22,578 bases of DNA from Bacillota bacterium (lineage in GTDB: Bacteria > Bacillota > Clostridia > Christensenellales > Christensenellaceae), in assembly GCA_023393165.1 (NCBI GenBank), contig JAEWMJ010000028.1:1-22578 (forward strand). The letters are read 5' to 3'. Positions 22,576-22,578 of the stretch are shown piece by piece. The notes under the pieces are model-generated. The model worked only from the letters and a program-made list of their open reading frames with translations, searched no databases and was not told the DNA's origin. Numbering within the stretch: the stretch's first letter is position 1; each line of letters starts with the position of its first letter. Made by a program: the position numbers and the translations under genes.

Positions 22576-22578
22576 ATG

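Overview
The window looks like a low-to-moderate GC Firmicute, probably class Clostridia. Ribosome-binding sites are strong GGAGG types, two start codons are TTG, and the surface proteins have BspA-like leucine-rich, GLUG and InlB-type repeats under a MalT-like LuxR regulator. A 5S rRNA with tRNA-Asn directly downstream closes the right end. Genus cannot be named from this sequence.

Layout. 1-125: right end of an IS3-family insertion sequence, cut by the window edge. 382-11931 (minus): a surface-protein island transcribed in the order MalT-like regulator, large repeat protein with GLUG and InlB repeats (C-terminal anchor frameshifted off), large BspA-type leucine-rich repeat protein. The two big proteins are paralogues at both ends with different middles. 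Their promoters share a palindrome at identical spacing. 13089-14369 (plus): a lone lipoprotein. 15141-18574 (minus): a large secreted-effector-like gene split by a frameshift in a J-domain, followed by an overlapping small gene that looks like an immunity gene. 19159-22024 (minus): XRE regulator, membrane protein, B12-binding-type radical SAM protein and a lipoprotein, probably one transcription unit. 22375-22575 (minus): tRNA-Asn(GTT) and 5S rRNA, the tail of an rrn operon.

The most striking non-coding feature is a family of repeats built from the 3' end of this tRNA-Asn. Copies lie at 145, 12311-12815, 14408-14925, 18722-18960 and at the rrn terminator itself (22301-22397). They fall at nearly every boundary between the gene groups above. 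A typical site has a T-arm copy in plus orientation, a terminator-like hairpin, then a tRNA 3' end in minus orientation. Two sites also carry a 350-400 bp element bounded by direct T-arm copies. The region reads like a string of accessory cassettes separated by tRNA-Asn-derived junctions next to an rrn operon. Whether these are recombination sites or repeatedly copied terminator units cannot be decided here.

The two frameshifts (near 5245 and 17090) both remove a recognisable domain continuation. Each could be real decay, variation or an assembly error. The one at 17090 is neatly explained by an 11-nt deletion between short direct repeats inside a J-domain.
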